Below, one piece after another: positions 14,204-14,944 of a stretch of 14,944 bases of DNA. A model generated the notes under the pieces. It did no database searches, was not told the origin of the DNA, and was given only the letters and a program-made list of their open reading frames with translations. The DNA comes from Vulcanimicrobiota bacterium (GTDB lineage Bacteria > Vulcanimicrobiota > Vulcanimicrobiia > Vulcanimicrobiales > Vulcanimicrobiaceae): NCBI GenBank assembly GCA_014304965.1, contig JACRTZ010000009.1, positions 1 through 14,944 of the forward strand, in the 5' to 3' direction. Both the position numbers and the translations under genes were made by a program. Position 1 is the stretch's first letter, and every line of letters begins with the position of its first letter.

Positions 14204-14944
14204 CTAAGCCAGGCGTTCGACCGCGCCGGCGGCGCGTGAAAATCGTTGGCGAAGGGATTGCATGTCGCCGCCCTCGAGGGAGCCGGCGACCTCCGTCAGT
14301 ATGGCGGCAGTCGCGCGAACTTCCTGCGCGATCGTCGTTGCGTTGACGGCCAGAATGCCTTCCCACATATCCCACGACGATGCGGCAAGGCGAGCCGTCG
14401 AACGGATACCCGGACCGCACAGGTCGTAAACGCCGGCCTCGTCGAGCCGCTCGGCAAGTCGGCAGGCAAGCGCGACTGCCACGACCTGCGGGAGATGCGA
14501 CGTCAAGGCAATCAGCCGGTCGTGCGTCGCCGGATCGATTGCAAACGGCCGCGCGCCGAGTTCGGCGATGAAGCGCCGCGCCGCAGACACCGCGTCGGGC
14601 GCTCGATCGCCGTCGTACGCCCACGCGCGTCCTTCGAACAGGTCTGCCCGGCCGGCGGCGGGCCCGCTGCGTTCCGAACCAGCCACGGGATGCGTGCCGA
14701 CGAAGGCCGCGAGCGCTTGGCCCGCGCGCGCGACGGCAACCTTGACCGAGGCCGTGTCGAGGATGAGCCCGGCCGCAAGCGGCCGCTTCGACCATCGTTC
14801 GAGCGTCGCAACGGTCGCTTCGACCGGCATCGCCAGGACGACGACGTCCGCGCCTTCGAGCGCGGCAGCCTCGCTCGGCGCGGCCTCGTCGAGCGTTCCC
14901 AAATCGCGCGCTTGACGTGCCGTGGCGGGATAGGCGTGCCACCC
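14204..14944 (-). CDS. tyrA: Prephenate (or arogenate) dehydrogenase, 5' end cut by the window
   Basis: NAD(P)-dependent oxidative decarboxylation of prephenate or arogenate in tyrosine synthesis. The last 246 residues are visible; the N-terminal Rossmann GxGxxG lies beyond base 14944. Visible blocks are the end of the nucleotide domain (ALEGADVVVLAMPVEAT), ILDTASVK, then the signature FVGTHPVAGSERSGP, LFEGRAW, LTSHLPQVVAVALA, and the C-terminal helical domain with GPGIRSTARLAASSWDMWEG. The family is typically about 280-300 residues without extra domains, which fits a loss of some 35-45 residues here. No ACT domain follows; the protein stops after the dehydrogenase helices. Substrate preference cannot be read from this part. 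Confidence 0.92.
   Translation of the reverse strand, partial: GWHAYPATARQARDLGTLDEAAPSEAAALEGADVVVLAMPVEATVATLERWSKRPLAAGLILDTASVKVAVARAGQALAAFVGTHPVAGSERSGPAAGRADLFEGRAWAYDGDRAPDAVSAARRFIAELGARPFAIDPATHDRLIALTSHLPQVVAVALACRLAERLDEAGVYDLCGPGIRSTARLAASSWDMWEGILAVNATTIAQEVRATAAILTEVAGSLEGGDMQSLRQRFSRAAGAVERLA

Noticed and set aside
13944..14942. 332-codon minus-strand open frame over tyrA and the start of the TPR-like gene
   Set aside because: The product is dominated by Arg, Gly and Ala with no motif. It lies in another frame of tyrA, whose own frame shows clear prephenate dehydrogenase signatures.

Overview
The window is a GC-rich bacterial chromosomal segment. Every gene I can support lies on the minus strand, so transcription runs from right to left. 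A TonB/ExbB/ExbD energy-transduction set, undecaprenyl-diphosphate phosphatase and a class A penicillin-binding protein indicate a cell with an inner membrane, peptidoglycan and an outer membrane. The phylum cannot be fixed from sequence reading alone. The mix of genes would suit an uncultured diderm lineage such as Candidatus Eremiobacterota (WPS-2), but that is a guess. I see no mobile element, CRISPR array, tRNA or rRNA.

Layout in the direction of transcription. At the right edge is the 3' part of a prephenate dehydrogenase gene (tyrA, 14944-14204). After 60 bases comes a secreted protein with a TonB C-terminal-like domain followed by helical repeats (14143-12839). After a 120-base gap, the only large gap, comes exbB-exbD-exbD-tonB (12718-10417), then uppP (10401-9547), a 60-residue two-helix membrane protein (9550-9368), moaC and mogA of molybdenum cofactor synthesis (9371-8407), and folC-folP-folB-folK of folate synthesis (8402-4943). 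Next are accC (4950-3595), nusB (3598-3203), a class A PBP (3206-1005) and the 5' part of xseA (1008 to the left edge).

From exbB to xseA no gap exceeds 15 bases. Most junctions are 1- or 4-base start/stop overlaps (ATGA, GTGA, TAATG, TAGTG), so the whole run could be one long transcript with coupled translation. By theme it covers envelope energy coupling (ExbB/ExbD/TonB), the lipid carrier and wall polymerisation (UppP, PBP), pterin-based cofactors (MoaC, MogA, FolB, FolK, FolP, FolC), fatty-acid precursor supply (AccC) and nucleic-acid housekeeping (NusB, XseA). FolB, FolK, FolP and FolC carry out the consecutive steps from dihydroneopterin to dihydrofolate and its polyglutamates.

The most unusual feature is folK. 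Its reading frame continues past the complete HPPK domain into a second domain that looks like the biotin carboxyl carrier protein AccB, in the place where accB normally sits just before accC. This AccB-like domain has lost the lysine that carries biotin: the usual A-M-K-M is A-L-G-V. An internal GTG preceded by GAAGG could also let the carrier-like half be made separately. It resembles, by analogy only, the biotin-less BADC subunits that regulate acetyl-CoA carboxylase in plants and cyanobacteria.
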